A stretch of DNA of 52,635 nucleotides from Saccoglossus kowalevskii (GCF_000003605.2 NW_003142439.1:1-52635); one strand, 5' to 3'; counted from the first letter of the stretch, positions 26,608 to 38,510 are shown. Translations and numbers: made by a program. Notes: a model not told the origin generated them from the letters alone.

Positions 26608-26970
26608 TTGAATTAACTTGGCCGAACAACCTAAATAAGTTGAATTTTACTTGGCCAAACAACCCAAGGAAGGTTGACTTTACATTGATAGACTATCTAG
26701 AGTAAGTTGACTTTACATTGACAAACTATCCAGAGTAAGTTGAGTTTACTTTGACGAATTATCCAAAGTAAGTTGACTTTACTTTGACAAACTATCTAAA
26801 GTAAGTTGACTTTGCATTGACAAACTATCTAAAGTAAGTTGACTTTACTTTGACAGACTATCCAGAGTAATTTGACTTTACGTTGAACTACTATCTAGAG
26901 TATGTTGACTTTGCGTTGAAAAACTATCCAGAGTACGTTGACTTTACGTTGACTGACTATCCAGAGTAAG
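26608..26970 (+). repeat. Divergent island 2 with graded intermediates
   Basis: Two highly divergent monomers come first. 26608-26639 has ttgaattaacttggccgaac, then aacctaaataag; 26640-26673 has ttgaattttacttggccaaac, then aacccaaggaagg. Each keeps the ttga start and near-33-bp length. After two ordinary copies come intermediates with tttactttgacgaattatcc, tttactttgacaaac, ttacgttgaactac and tttgcgttgaaaaac. The ggcc at monomer positions 13-16 is also seen in the island at 35080, so it may be an ancestral state. Confidence 0.85.
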
Positions 26971-28579
26971 TTGACTTTACATTGACAGACTATTCAGAGT
27001 AAGTTGACTTTACATTGACATACTATCTAGAGTAAGTTGACTTTACATTGACAGACTATCCAGAGTATGTTGACTTTACATTGACAAACTATCCAGAGTA
27101 AGTTGACTTTACATTGACAGACTATCCAGAGTAAATTGACTTACATTGACAGACTATCTAGAGTAAGTTGACTTTACATTGACAGACTATCCAGAGTATG
27201 TTGACTTTACATTGACAAACTATCCAGAGTAAGTTGACTTTACATTGACAGACTATCCAGAGTAAGTTGACTTTACATTGACAAACTATCCAGAGTAAGT
27301 TGAGTTTACATTGACAGACTATCTAGAGTAAGTTGACTTTACATTGACAGACTATCCAGAGTATGTTGAATTTACATTGACAAACTATCCAGAGTAAGTT
27401 GACTTTACATTGACAGACTATCCAGAGTAAGTTGACTTACATTGACAGACTATCTAGAGTAAGTTGACTTTACATTGACAAACTATCCAGAGTACGTTGA
27501 CTTTACATTGACTGACTATCCAGAGTAAGTTGACTTTACATTGACAGACTATCCAGAGTATGTTGACTTTACATTGACGGACTATCTAGAGTCAGTTGAG
27601 TTTACATTGACAGACTATCCAGAGTAAGTTGACTTTACATTGACAAACTATCCAGAGTAAGTTGATTTTACATTGACTGACTATCTAGATTAAGTTGATT
27701 TTACATTGACAGACTATCCAGAGTAAGTTGACTTACATTGACAGACTATCTAGAGTAAGTTGACTTTACATTGACAAACTATCCAGAGTACGTTGACTTC
27801 ACATTGACAGACTATCCAGAGTAAGTTGACTTTACATTGACAGACTATTCAGAGTAAGTTGACTTTACATTGACAAACTATCTAGAGTAAGTTGACTTTA
27901 CATTGACAGACTATCCAGAATATGTTGACTTTACATTGACAAACTATCCAGAGTAAGTTGACTTTACATTGACAGACTATCCAGAGTAAGTTGACTTACA
28001 TTGACAGACTATCTAGAGTAAGTTGACTTTACATTGACAAACTATCCAGAGTAAGTTGAGTTTACATTGACAGACTATCTAGAGTAAGTTGACTTTACAT
28101 TGACAGACTATCCAGAGTATGTTGACATTACATTGACAAACTATCCAGAGTAAGTTGACTTTACATTGACAGACTATCCAGAGTAAGTTGACTTTACATT
28201 GACAAATTATCCAGAGTAAGTTGAGTTTACATTGACAGACTATCTAGAGTAAGTTGCCTTTACATTGACAGACTATCCAGAGTAAGTTGACTTACATTGA
28301 CAGACTATCTAGAGTAAGTTGACTTTACATTGACAAACTATCCAGAGTACGTTGACTTTACATTGACAGACTATCCAGAGAAAGTTGACTTTACATTGAC
28401 AGACTATCCAGAGTACGTTGACTTTACATTGATAGACTATCTAGAGTAAGTTGAGTTTACATTGACTGACTAACTAGAGTAAGTTGACTTTACATTGATA
28501 GACTATCTAGAGTAAGTTGACTTTACATTGACAGACTATCCAGAGTACGTTGACTTCACATTGACAGACTATCCAGAGT

Positions 28580-28700
28580 AAGTTGACTTTTGCATTGATA
28601 GACTATTTAAAGTAAGTTGACTTTTACATTGACAGACTATTCAGAGTAAGTTGAGTTTACATTGACTGACTATATAAAGTAAGTTGACTTTACATTGACA
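28580..28700 (+). repeat. Degraded fragment of the 197-bp block
   Basis: Reads tttgcattgatagactatttaaag (with an extra T before it), then ttcag, then gagttt/gactg/tatataaag. These are the first three monomers of the 197-bp block with private changes. It then switches to a gtatg monomer. Confidence 0.65.
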
Positions 28701-28800
28701 GACTATCCAGAGTATGTTGACTTTACATTTACAAACTATCCAGAGTAAGTTGACTTTACATTGACAGACTATCCAGAGTAAGTTGACTTTACATTGACAA

Positions 28801-29278
28801 ACTATCCAGAGTAAGTTGAGTTTACATTGACAGACTATCTAGAGTAAGTTGACTTTACATTGACAAACTATCCAGAGTATGTTGAATTTACATTGACAAA
28901 CTATCCAGAGTAAGTTGACTTTACATTGACAGACTATCCAGAGTAAGTTGACTTACATTGACAGACTATCTAGAGTAAGTTGACTTTACATTGACAAACT
29001 ATCCAGAGTACGTTGACTTTACATTGACTGACTATCCAGAGTAAGTTGACTTTACATTGACAGACTATCCAGAGTACGTTGACTTTACATTGATAGACTA
29101 TCTAGAGTAAGTTGAGTTTACATTGACTGACCACCTAGAGTAAGTTGACTTTACATTGACAGACTATCTAGAGTAAGTTGACTTTACATTTACAGACTAT
29201 CAAGAGTAAGTTGACTTTACATTGACAGACTATCCAGAGTAAGTTGACTTTACATTGACAGACTATCTAGAGTAAGTT
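28801..29278 (+). repeat. Dispersed 478-bp segment, copy 2 of 3
   Basis: Same string as 3243-3720, offset 25,558 bp, including ttgaattt after gtatg and the double rarity catttacag/tatcaagag. Confidence 0.85.
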
Positions 29279-30358
29279 GACTTTGCATTGATAAACTATC
29301 TAGAGTAAGTTGACTTTACATTGACTGACTATCTAGAGTAAGTTGACTTTACATTGACAGACTATCTAGAGTAAGTTGACTTACATTGACAGACTATCTA
29401 GAGTAAGTTGACTTTACATTGACAAACTATCCAGAGTACGTTGACTTCACATTGACAGACTATCCAGAGTAAGTTGACTTTACATTGACAGACTATTCAG
29501 AGTTAGTTGACTTTTCATTGACATACTATCTAGAGTAAGTTGACATTACATTGACAGACTATCCAGAGTATGTTGACTTTACATTGACAAACTATCCAGA
29601 GTAAGTTGACTTTACATTGACAGACTATCCAGAGTAAATTGACTTACATTGACAGACTATCTAGAGTAAGTTGACTTTACATTGACAGACTATCCAGAGT
29701 ATGTTGACTTTACATTGACAAACTATCCAGAGTAAGTTGACTTTACATTGACAGACTATCCAGAGTAAGTTGACTTTACATTGACAAACTATCCAGAGTA
29801 AGTTGAGTTTACATTGACAGACTATCTAGAGTAAGTTGACTTTACATTGACAGACTATCCAGAGTATGTTGAATTTACATTGACAAACTATCCAGAGTAA
29901 GTTGACTTTACATTGACAGACTATCCAGAGTAAGTTGACTCACATTGACAGACTATCTAGAGTAAGTTGACTTTACATTGACAAACTATCCAGAGTACGT
30001 TGACTTTACATTGACTGACTATCCAGAGTAAGTTGACTTTACATTGACAGACTATCCAGAGTACGTTGACTTTACATTGATAGACTATCTAGAGTAAGTT
30101 GAGTTTACATTGACTGACTAATTAGAGTAAGTTGACTTTACATTGATAGACTATCTAGAGTAAGTTGACTTTACATTGACAGACTATCCAGAGTAAGTTG
30201 ACTTTACATTGACAGACTATCTAGAGTAAGTTGACTTTGCATTGATAAACTATCTAGAGTAAGTTGACTTTACATTGACTGACTATCTAGAGTAAGTTGA
30301 CTTTACATTGACTGACTATCTAGAGTAAGTTGACTTTACATTGACAGACTATCTAGAG

Positions 30359-30784
30359 TAAGTTGAGTTTACATTGACTGACCACCTAGAGTAAGTTGAC
30401 TTTACATTGACAGACTATCCAGAGTATGTTGACTTTACATTGACAAACTATCCAGAGTAAGTTGACTTTACATTGACAGACTATCCAGAGTAAGTTGACT
30501 TACATTGACAGACTATCTAGAGTAAGTTGACTTTACATTGACACACTATCCAGAGTACGTTGACTTTACATTGACAGACTATCCAGAGTAAGTTGACTTT
30601 ACATTGACAGACTATCCAGAGTACGTTGACTTTACATTGATAGACTATCTAGAGTAAGTTGACTTTACATTGACTGACTAACTAGAGTAAGTTGACTTTA
30701 CATTGATAGACTATCTAGAGTAAGTAGACTTTACATTGACAGACTATCCAGAGTAAGTTGACTTTACATTGACAGACTATCTAG
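30359..30784 (+). repeat. 426-bp duplication, copy 2 (partner at 15635)
   Basis: Offset 14,724 bp from copy 1, with the shared private gacacac and aagtagac. Its downstream neighbour begins with tttgc/gataa instead of the partner's gacag. Confidence 0.85.
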
Positions 30785-30955
30785 AGTAAGTTGACTTTGC
30801 ATTGATAAACTATCTAGAGTAAGTTGACTTTACATTGACTGACTATCTAGAGTAAGTTGACTTTACATTGACAGACTATCCAGAGTAAGTTGACTTTGCA
30901 TTGATAGACTATCTAGAGTAAGTTGACTTTACATTGACAGACTATCTAGAGTAAG

Positions 30956-31152
30956 TTGACTTTGCATTGATAGACTATCTAAAGTAAGTTGACTTTACAT
31001 TGACAGACTATTCAGAGTAAGTTGAGTTTACATTGACTGACTATCTAAAGTAAGTTGACTTTACATTGACAGACTATCCAGAGTACGTTGACTTACATTG
31101 ACATACTATCTAGAGTAAGTTGAGTTTACATTGACTGACCACCTAGAGTAAG
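30956..31152 (+). repeat. 197-bp six-monomer marker block, copy 6 of 9
   Basis: Same order and length as the block at 5684. It is preceded by tttgc/gataa, gactg and gatag monomers, as at copies 1, 2 and 8. Confidence 0.9.
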
Positions 31153-31713
31153 TTGACTTTACATTGATAGACTATCTAGAGTAAGTTGACTTTACATTGA
31201 CAAACTATCCAGAGTAAGTTGAGTTTACATTGACAGACTATCCAGTGTAAGTTGACTTTACATTGACAGACTATCTAGAGTAAGTTGACTTTGCATTGAT
31301 AAACTATCTAGAGTAAGTTGACTTTACATTGACAGACTATCCAGAGTAAGTTGACTTTACATTGACAGACTATCTAGAGTAAGTTGACTTTGCATTGATA
31401 AACTATCTAGAGTAAGTTGACTTTACATTGACTGACTATCTAGAGTAAGTTGACTTTACATTGACAGACTATCCAGAGTAAGTTGACTTTGCATTGATAG
31501 ACTATCTAGAGTAAGTTGACTTTACATTGACAGACTATCTAGAGTAAGTTGACTTTGCATTGATAGACTATTTAGAGTAAGTTGACTTTACATTGACTGA
31601 CTATGTAGAGTAAGTTGACTTTACATTGGCAGACTATTCAGAGTAAGTTGAGTTTACATTGACTGACTATCTAGAGTAAGTTTACTTTACATTGACAGAC
31701 TATCCAGAGTATG

Positions 31714-32160
31714 TTGACTTTACATTGACATACTATTCAGAGTAAGTTGACTTTACATTGACAGACTATCCAGAGTAAGTTGACTTTACATTGACAGACT
31801 ATCCAGAGTAAGTTGACTTTACATTGACTGACTATCTAGAGTAAGTTGACTTTACATTGACAGACTATCCAGAGTAAGTTGACTTTACATTGATAGACTA
31901 TTCAGAGTAAGTTGACTTTACATTGACTGACTATCCAGAGTAAGTTGACTTTACATTGACTGACTATCCAGAGTAAGTTGACTTTACATTGATAGACTAT
32001 CCAGAGTAAGTTGACTTTACATTGACAGACTATCTAGAGTAAGTTGACTTTACATTGACAGACTATCCAGAGTAAGTTGACTTTACATTGATAGACTATC
32101 TAGAGTAAGTTGACTTTACATTGATAGACTATCCAGAGTAAGTTGACTTTACATTGACAG
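31714..32160 (+). repeat. 429-bp unit, isolated copy
   Basis: Begins gacatac/ttcag after gtttacttt and gtatg monomers. It then has three ccag, gactg/tctag, ccag, gatag/ttcag, two gactg/ccag, gatag/ccag, tctag, ccag and gatag/tctag. The order agrees with 39301-39640. Confidence 0.75.
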
Positions 32161-32250
32161 ACTATCCAGAGTAAGTTGACTTTACATTGACAGACTATCT
32201 AGAGTAAGTTGACTTTACATTGACAGACTATCCAGAGTAAGTTGACTTTA

Positions 32251-33042
32251 CATTCACTGACTATCTGGAGTAAGTTGACTTTACATTGACAGACTATCTA
32301 GAGTAAGTTGACTTTACATTTACAGACTATCTAGAGTAAGTTGACTTTACATTGACAGACTATCCAGAGTAAGTTGACTTTACATTGACAGACTATCTAG
32401 AGTAAGTTGAGTTTACATTGACAGACTATCCAGTGTAAGTTGACTTTACATTGACAGACTATCCAGAGTAAGTTGACTTTACATTGACAGACTATCCAGA
32501 GTAAGTTGACTTTACATTGACAGACTATCCAGAGTAAGTTGACTTTACATTGACAGACTATCTAGAGTAAGTTGAGTTTACATTGACAGACTATCCAGGG
32601 TAAGTTGACTTTACATTGACAGACTATCCTGAGTAAGTTGACTTTACATTGACAGATTATCCAGAGTAAGTTGACTTTACATTGACAGACTATCCAGAGT
32701 AAGTTGACTTTACATTGACGGACTATCTAGAGTAAGTTGACTTTACATTGACAGACTATCTAGAGTAAGTTGACTTTACATTGACAGACTATCCAGAGTA
32801 AGTTGACTTTACATTGACAGACTATCTAGAGTAAGTTGACTTACATTGACAGACTATCTAGAGTAAGTTGACTTTACATTGACAAACTATCCAGAGTAAG
32901 TTGACTTTGCATTGACAAACTATCCAGAGTAAGTTGACTTTACATTGACAGACTATCTAAAGTAAAGTTGACTTTACATTGACAGACTATCCAAAGGACG
33001 TTGACTTTACATTGACAGACTATCCAGAGTAAGTTGACTTTA
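32251..33042 (+). repeat. 791-bp HOR, copy 1
   Basis: Starts at cattcactg/ctggag. The distance to the next such head (33043) is 792 bp: 24 monomers with one 32-bp member (791), plus one inserted A (gtaaagttg near 32955). Order: ctgg head, tctag, catttacag, ccag, tctag, ccagtg, ccag copies, ccaggg, gacgg, the 32-bp monomer, tttgc/gacaa, tctag, an altered gtacg (ccaaaggacg), ccag. Confidence 0.85.
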
Positions 33043-33772
33043 CATTCGCTGACTATCTGGAGTAAGTTGACTTTACATTGACAGGACTATCAAGAGTAAG
33101 TTGACTTTACAATTTACAGACTATCTAGAGTAAGTTGACTTTACATTGACAGACTATCCAGAGTAAGTTGACTTTTACATTGACAGACTATCCAGAGTAA
33201 GTTGACTTTTACATTGACAGACTATCCAGAGTAAATTGACTTTACATTGACAGACTATCTAGAGTAAGGTGACTTTACATTGACAGACTATCTAGAGTAA
33301 GTTGAGTTTACATTGACAAACTATCTAGAGTAAGTTGACTTTACATTGACAGACTATCCAGAGTAAGTTGACTTTACATTGACAGACTATCCAGAGTAAG
33401 TTGACTTTACATTGACAGACTATCCAGAGTAAGTTGACTTTACATTGACGAACTATGTAGAGTAAGTTGACTTTACATTGACAGACTATCTAGAGTAAGT
33501 TGACTTTACATTGACAGACTATCCAGAGTAAGTTGACTTTACATTGACAGACTATCTAGAGTAAGTTGACTTTGCATTGACAGACTATCTAGAGTAAGTT
33601 GACTTTACATTGACAGACTATCCAGAGTAAGTTGACTTTGCATTGACAAACTATCCAGAGTAAGTTGACTTTACATTGACAGACTATCTAGAGTAAGTTG
33701 ACTTTACATTGACAGACTATCCAGAGTACGTTGACTTTACATTGACAGACTATCCAGAGTAAGTTGAGTTTA
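33043..33772 (+). repeat. 791-bp HOR, shortened copy with indels
   Basis: The head is changed to cattcgctg. Up to 33250 many bases are inserted or altered (caggactatcaag, tacaatttacag, gacttttac twice, gtaaattg, gtaaggtg). The expected ccagtg and ccaggg monomers are missing or changed, and the copy is 730 bp. It may be a decayed copy or a poorly resolved stretch. Confidence 0.65.
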
Positions 33773-34781
33773 CATTGATAGACTATCTAGAGTAGTTGAC
33801 TTTACATTGACAGACTATCCAGAGTAAGTTGAGTTTACATTGACAGACTATCCAGAGTAAGTTGACTTTACATTGACAGACTATCCAGAGTAAGTTGAGT
33901 TTACATTGATAGACTATCTAAAGTAGTTGACTTTACATTGACAGACTATCCAGAGTAAGTTGACTTTACATTGACAGACTATCCAGAGTAAGTTGAGTTT
34001 ACATTGATAGACTATCTAGATTAGTTGACTTTACATTGACAGACTATCTAGAGTAAGTTGACTTACATTGGCAGACTATCTAGAGTAAGTTGACTTTACA
34101 TTGACAGACTATCTAGAGTAAGTTGACTTTGCATTGACAAACTATCCAGAGTAAGTTGAGTTTACATTGACAGACTATCTAGAGTAAGTTGACTTTACAT
34201 TGACAGACTATCCAGAGTAAGTTGACTTTACATTGACAGACTATCTAGAGTAAGTTGAGTTTACATTGACAGACTATCCAGAGTAAGTTGACTTTACATT
34301 GACAGACTATCTAGAGTAAGTTGACTTTACATTGACAGACTATCTAGAGTAAGTTGAGTTTACATTGACAGACTATCCAGTGTAAGTTGACTTTACATTG
34401 ACAGACTATCCAGAGTAAGTTGACTTTACATTGACAGACTATCCAGAGTAAGTTGACTTTACATTGACAGACTATCCAGAGTAAGTTGACTTTACATTGA
34501 CAGACTATCTAGAGTAAGTTGAGTTTACATTGACAGACTATCCAGAGTACGTTGACTTTACATTGACAGACTATCTAGAGTAAGTTGACTTTACATTGAC
34601 AGACTATCCAGAGTAAGTTGACTTTACATTGACAGACTATCCAGAGTAAGTTGACTTTACATTGACAGACTATCTAGAGTAAGTTGACATTACATTGACA
34701 GACTATCTAGAGTAAGTTGACTTTACATTGACAGACTATCTAGAGTAGTTGACTTTACATTGACAGACTATCCAGAGTAAG

Positions 34782-35144
34782 TTGAGTTTACATGGACACA
34801 CTATGTAGAGTAAATTGAATTTGCATTAGTAAACTATCTAGACTAAGCAGACTTTACATTGACTGACTATCGTAGAGTAAGTTGACTTTACATTGACAGA
34901 CTATCCAGAGTAAGTCGAGAAACCATTGATAGACTATCTAGAGTAAGTTGACTACACATTGTCAGCAAATCTAGAGTAAGTGGATTTACCATTGATAGAT
35001 TATCTAAATTAAGTGGACTTTCCATGGTCGGATTATTCGGATTAAGTGGAGTTTCCATGGCAGGATTTTTTAAATTAAGTGGACTTTCCATGGCCGGATT
35101 TTCCGGATTAGGTGGATTTACATTGACATACTATCTAGAGTAAG
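34782..35144 (+). repeat. Divergent island 3, most diverged monomers
   Basis: Divergence rises stepwise and then stops abruptly. From 34782 come catggacac, tatgtagag, cattagtaaac and tatcgtag. From 34915 come tcgagaaacc and then tacacattgtcagc. Four 33-bp monomers follow at 34981, 35014, 35047 and 35080, starting tgga, with tttccatgg and ttccgg or ttcgg. The last ends gg and is followed by a 32-bp tggatttac monomer, after which normal copies resume. CG occurs at monomer positions 16-17 and 25-26 in the copies at 35014 and 35080. The closing pair matches island 1 (12211-12275). Confidence 0.9.
34888..35091 (-). other. 67-codon open frame in divergent satellite, probably not a gene
   Basis: The ATG is at 35091 and the stop at 34888-34890. 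The translation is six 11-residue repeats plus a final Met; the commonest form is M-E-S-P-L-N-L-D-N-L-S, grading to M-V-S-R-L-T-L-D-S-L-S. It exists because 33 is divisible by three: in ordinary monomers the same frame reads ATG then TAA, whereas in the divergent monomers tttac is replaced by tttcc and the stop disappears. There is no conserved domain, no signal peptide and no flanking gene structure. It is most likely a by-product. A weak alternative is that the satellite began as a coding minisatellite. Confidence 0.2.
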
Positions 35145-35450
35145 TTGAGTTTACATTGATTGACCACCCAGAGTAAGTTGACTTTACATTGATAGACTAT
35201 CCAGAGTAAGTTGACTTTACATTGACAAACTATCCAGAGTAAGTTGAGTTTACATTGACAGACTATCCAGAGTAAGTTGACTTTACATTGACGGACTATC
35301 TAGAGTAAGTTGACTTTACATTTACAGACTATCCAGAGTAAGTTGACTTTACATTGACAGACTATCCAGAGTAAGTTGACTTTACATTGACAGACTATCT
35401 AGAGTAAGTTGACTTTACATTGACAGACTATCCAGAGTAAGTTGACTTTA

Positions 35451-36011
35451 CATTCACTGACTATCTGGAGTAAGTTGACTTTACATTGACAGACTATCTA
35501 GAGTAAGTTGACTTTACATTTACAGACTATCTAGAGTAAGTTGACTTTACATTGACAGACTATCCAGAGTAAGTTGACTTTACATTGACAGACTATCCAG
35601 AGTAAGTTGACTTTACATTGACAGACTTTTTAGAGTAAGTTGAGTTTACATTGACAGACTATCCAGTGTAAGTTGACTTTACATTGACAGACTATCCAGA
35701 GTAAGTTGACTTTACATTGACAGACTATCCAGAGTAAGTTGACTTTACATTGACAGACTATCTAGAGTAAGTTGAGTTTACATTGACAGACTATCTAGAG
35801 TAAGTTGACTTTACATTGACTGACTATCTAGAGTAAGTTGACTTTACATTGACAGACTATCCAGAGTAAGTTGACTTTACATTGATAGACTATCTAGAGT
35901 AAGTTGACTTTACATTGATAGACTATCCAGAGTAAGTTGACTTTACATTGACAGACTATCCAGAGTAAGTTGACTTTACATTGACAGACTATCCAGAGTA
36001 AGTTGACTTTA
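35451..36011 (+). repeat. 791-bp HOR, 17-monomer variant
   Basis: Runs from one cattcactg/ctgg head to the next in 561 bp, which is 17 x 33. It has the head modules and ccagtg, but the ccaggg-to-gtacg half is replaced by gactg, gatag and ccag monomers. This is consistent with an unequal exchange. Confidence 0.75.
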
Positions 36012-36801
36012 CATTCACTGACTATCTGGAGTAAGTTGACTTACATTGACAGACTATCTAGAGTAAGTTGAGTTTACATTGACAGACTATCTAGAGTAAG
36101 TTGACTTTACATTGACAGACTATCCAGAGTAAGTTGACTTTACATTGACAGACTATCTAGAGTAAGTTGAGTTTACATTGACAGACTATCCAGTGTAAGT
36201 TGACTTTACATTGACAGACTATCCAGAGTAAGTTGACTTTACATTGACAGACTATCCAGAGTAAGTTGACTTTACATTGACAGACTATCCAGAGTAAGTT
36301 GACTTTACATTGACAGACTATCTAGAGTAAGTTGAGTTTACATTGACAGACTATCCAGGGTAAGTTGACTTTACATTGACAGACTATCCAGAGTAAGTTG
36401 ACTTTACATTGACAGACTATCCAGAGTAAGTTGACTTTACATTGACAGACTATCCAGAGTAAGTTGACTTTACATTGACGGACTATCTAGAGTAAGTTGA
36501 CTTTACATTGACAGACTATCTAGAGTAAGTTGACTTTACATTGACAGACTATCCAGAGTAAGTTGACTTTACATTGACAGACTATCTAGAGTAAGTTGAC
36601 TTACATTGACAGACTATCTAGAGTAAGTTGACTTTACATTGACAGACTATCCAGAGTAATTTGACTTTGCATTGACAAACTATCCAGAGTAAGTTGACTT
36701 TACATTGACAGACTATCTAGAGTAAGTTGACTTTACATTGACAGACTATCCAGAGTACGTTGACTTTACATTGACAGACTATCCAGAGTAAGTTGACTTT
36801 A
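36012..36801 (+). repeat. 791-bp HOR, tandem copy
   Basis: Head to head distance is 790 bp: 24 monomers, two of them 32 bp (the usual one plus ttgacttac right after the head). catttacag is replaced by gagttt/gacag here. A gtaatttg change is private. Confidence 0.85.
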
Positions 36802-37592
36802 CATTCACTGACTATCTGGAGTAAGTTGACTTTACATTGACAGACTATCTAGAGTAAGTTGACTTTACATTTACAGACTATCTAGAGTAAGTTGACTTTA
36901 CATTGACAGACTATCCAGAGTAAGTTGACTTTACATTGACAGACTATCTAGAGTAAGTTGAGTTTACATTGACAGACTATCCAGTGTAAGTTGACTTTAC
37001 ATTGACAGACTATCCAGAGTAAGTTGACTTTACATTGACAGACTATCCAGAGTAAATTGACTTTACATTGACAGACTATCTAGAGTAAGTTGACTTTACA
37101 TTGACAGACTATCTAGAGTAAGTTGAGTTTACATTGACAGACTATCCAGGGTAAGTTGACTTTACATTGACAGACTATCCAGAGTAAGTTGACTTTACAT
37201 TGACAGACTATCCAGAGTAAGTTGACTTTACATTGACAGACTATCCAGAGTAAGTTGACTTTACATTGACGGACTATCTAGAGTAAGTTGACTTTACATT
37301 GACAGACTATCTAGAGTAAGTTGACTTTACATTGACAGACTATCCAGAGTAAGTTGACTTTACATTGACAGACTATCTAGAGTAAGTTGACTTACATTGA
37401 CAGACTATCTAGAGTAAGTTGACTTTACATTGACAGACTATCCAGAGTAAGTTGACTTTGCATTGACAAACTATCCAGAGTAAGTTGACTTTACATTGAC
37501 AGACTATCTAGAGTATGTTGACTTTACATTGACAGACTATCCAGAGTACGTTGACTTTACATTGACAGACTATCCAGAGTAAGTTGACTTTA
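36802..37592 (+). repeat. 791-bp HOR, reference copy (24 monomers)
   Basis: Exactly 791 bp between heads at 36802 and 37593, equal to 24 x 33 - 1. It contains every module in order: ctgg head, tctag, catttacag, ccag, tctag, gagttt/ccagtg, ccag copies, tctag, gagttt/ccaggg, three ccag, gacgg, tctag, ccag, tctag, the 32-bp monomer, ccag, tttgc/gacaa, tctag, gtacg, ccag. Confidence 0.9.
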
Positions 37593-38383
37593 CATTCACT
37601 GACTATCTGGAGTAAGTTGACTTTACATTGACAGACTATCTAGAGTAAGTTGACTTTACATTTACAGACTATCTAGAGTAAGTTGACTTTACATTGACAG
37701 ACTATCCAGAGTAAGTTGACTTTACATTGACAGACTTTTTAGAGTAAGTTGAGTTTACATTGACAGACTATCCAGTGTAAGTTGACTTTACATTGACAGA
37801 CTATCCAGAGTAAGTTGACTTTACATTGACAGACTATCCAGAGTAAGTTGACTTTACATTGACAGACTATCCAGAGTAAGTTTACTTTACATTGACAGAC
37901 TATCTAGAGTAAGTTGAGTTTACATTGACAGACTATCCAGGGTAAGTTGACTTTACATTGACAGACTATCCAGAGTAAGTTGACTTTACATTGACAGACT
38001 ATCCAGAGTAAGTTGACTTTACATTGACAGACTATCCAGAGTAAGTTGACTTTACATTGACGAACTATCTAGAGTAAGTTGACTTTACATTGACAGACTA
38101 TCTAGAGTAAGTTGACTTTACATTGACAGACTATCCAGAGTAAGTTGACTTTACATTGACAGACTATCTAGAGTAAGTTGACTTACATTGACAGACTATC
38201 TAGAGTAAGTTGACTTTACATTGACAGACTATCCAGAGTAAGTTGACTTTGCATTGACAAACTATCCAGAGTAAGTTGACTTTACATTGACAGACTATCT
38301 AGAGTAAGTTGACTTTACATTGACAGACTATCCAGAGTACGTTGACTTTACATTGACAGACTATCCAGAGTAAGTTGAGTTTA
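37593..38383 (+). repeat. 791-bp HOR, third tandem copy
   Basis: Follows the reference order for a full 791 bp, with private gactttttag, gtttacttt and gacgaac changes. At the position where the next head should start (38384) there is cattgatag instead, so the tandem ends here. Confidence 0.85.
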
Positions 38384-38399
38384 CATTGATAGACTATCT

Positions 38400-38510
38400 A
38401 GAGTAAGTGGACTTTTACATTGACAGACTATCCAGAGTAAGTTGAGTTACATTGACAGACTATCCCGAAGTAAGTTGACTTTACATTGACAGACTATCCA
38501 GTAGTAAGTT
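38400..38510 (+). repeat. Indel-rich monomers at the end of the 791-bp tandem
   Basis: Contains gtggacttttac, gagttacatt, tatcccgaag and ccagtagtaag within about 100 bp. The position exactly at the end of an HOR tandem suggests either a recombination scar or a local assembly problem. Confidence 0.65.

Noticed and set aside
26608-26673. Insertion of unrelated DNA or a transposon fragment
   Set aside because: The sequence looks foreign at first but aligns to the monomer register with 32- and 34-bp lengths and a ttga start. There are no terminal repeats or target-site duplications.
34888-35091. A real protein-coding gene on the minus strand
   Set aside because: The 67-codon frame is explained by satellite periodicity and a lost stop. 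It has no domain, promoter or conservation evidence, and it lies wholly within aligned monomers.
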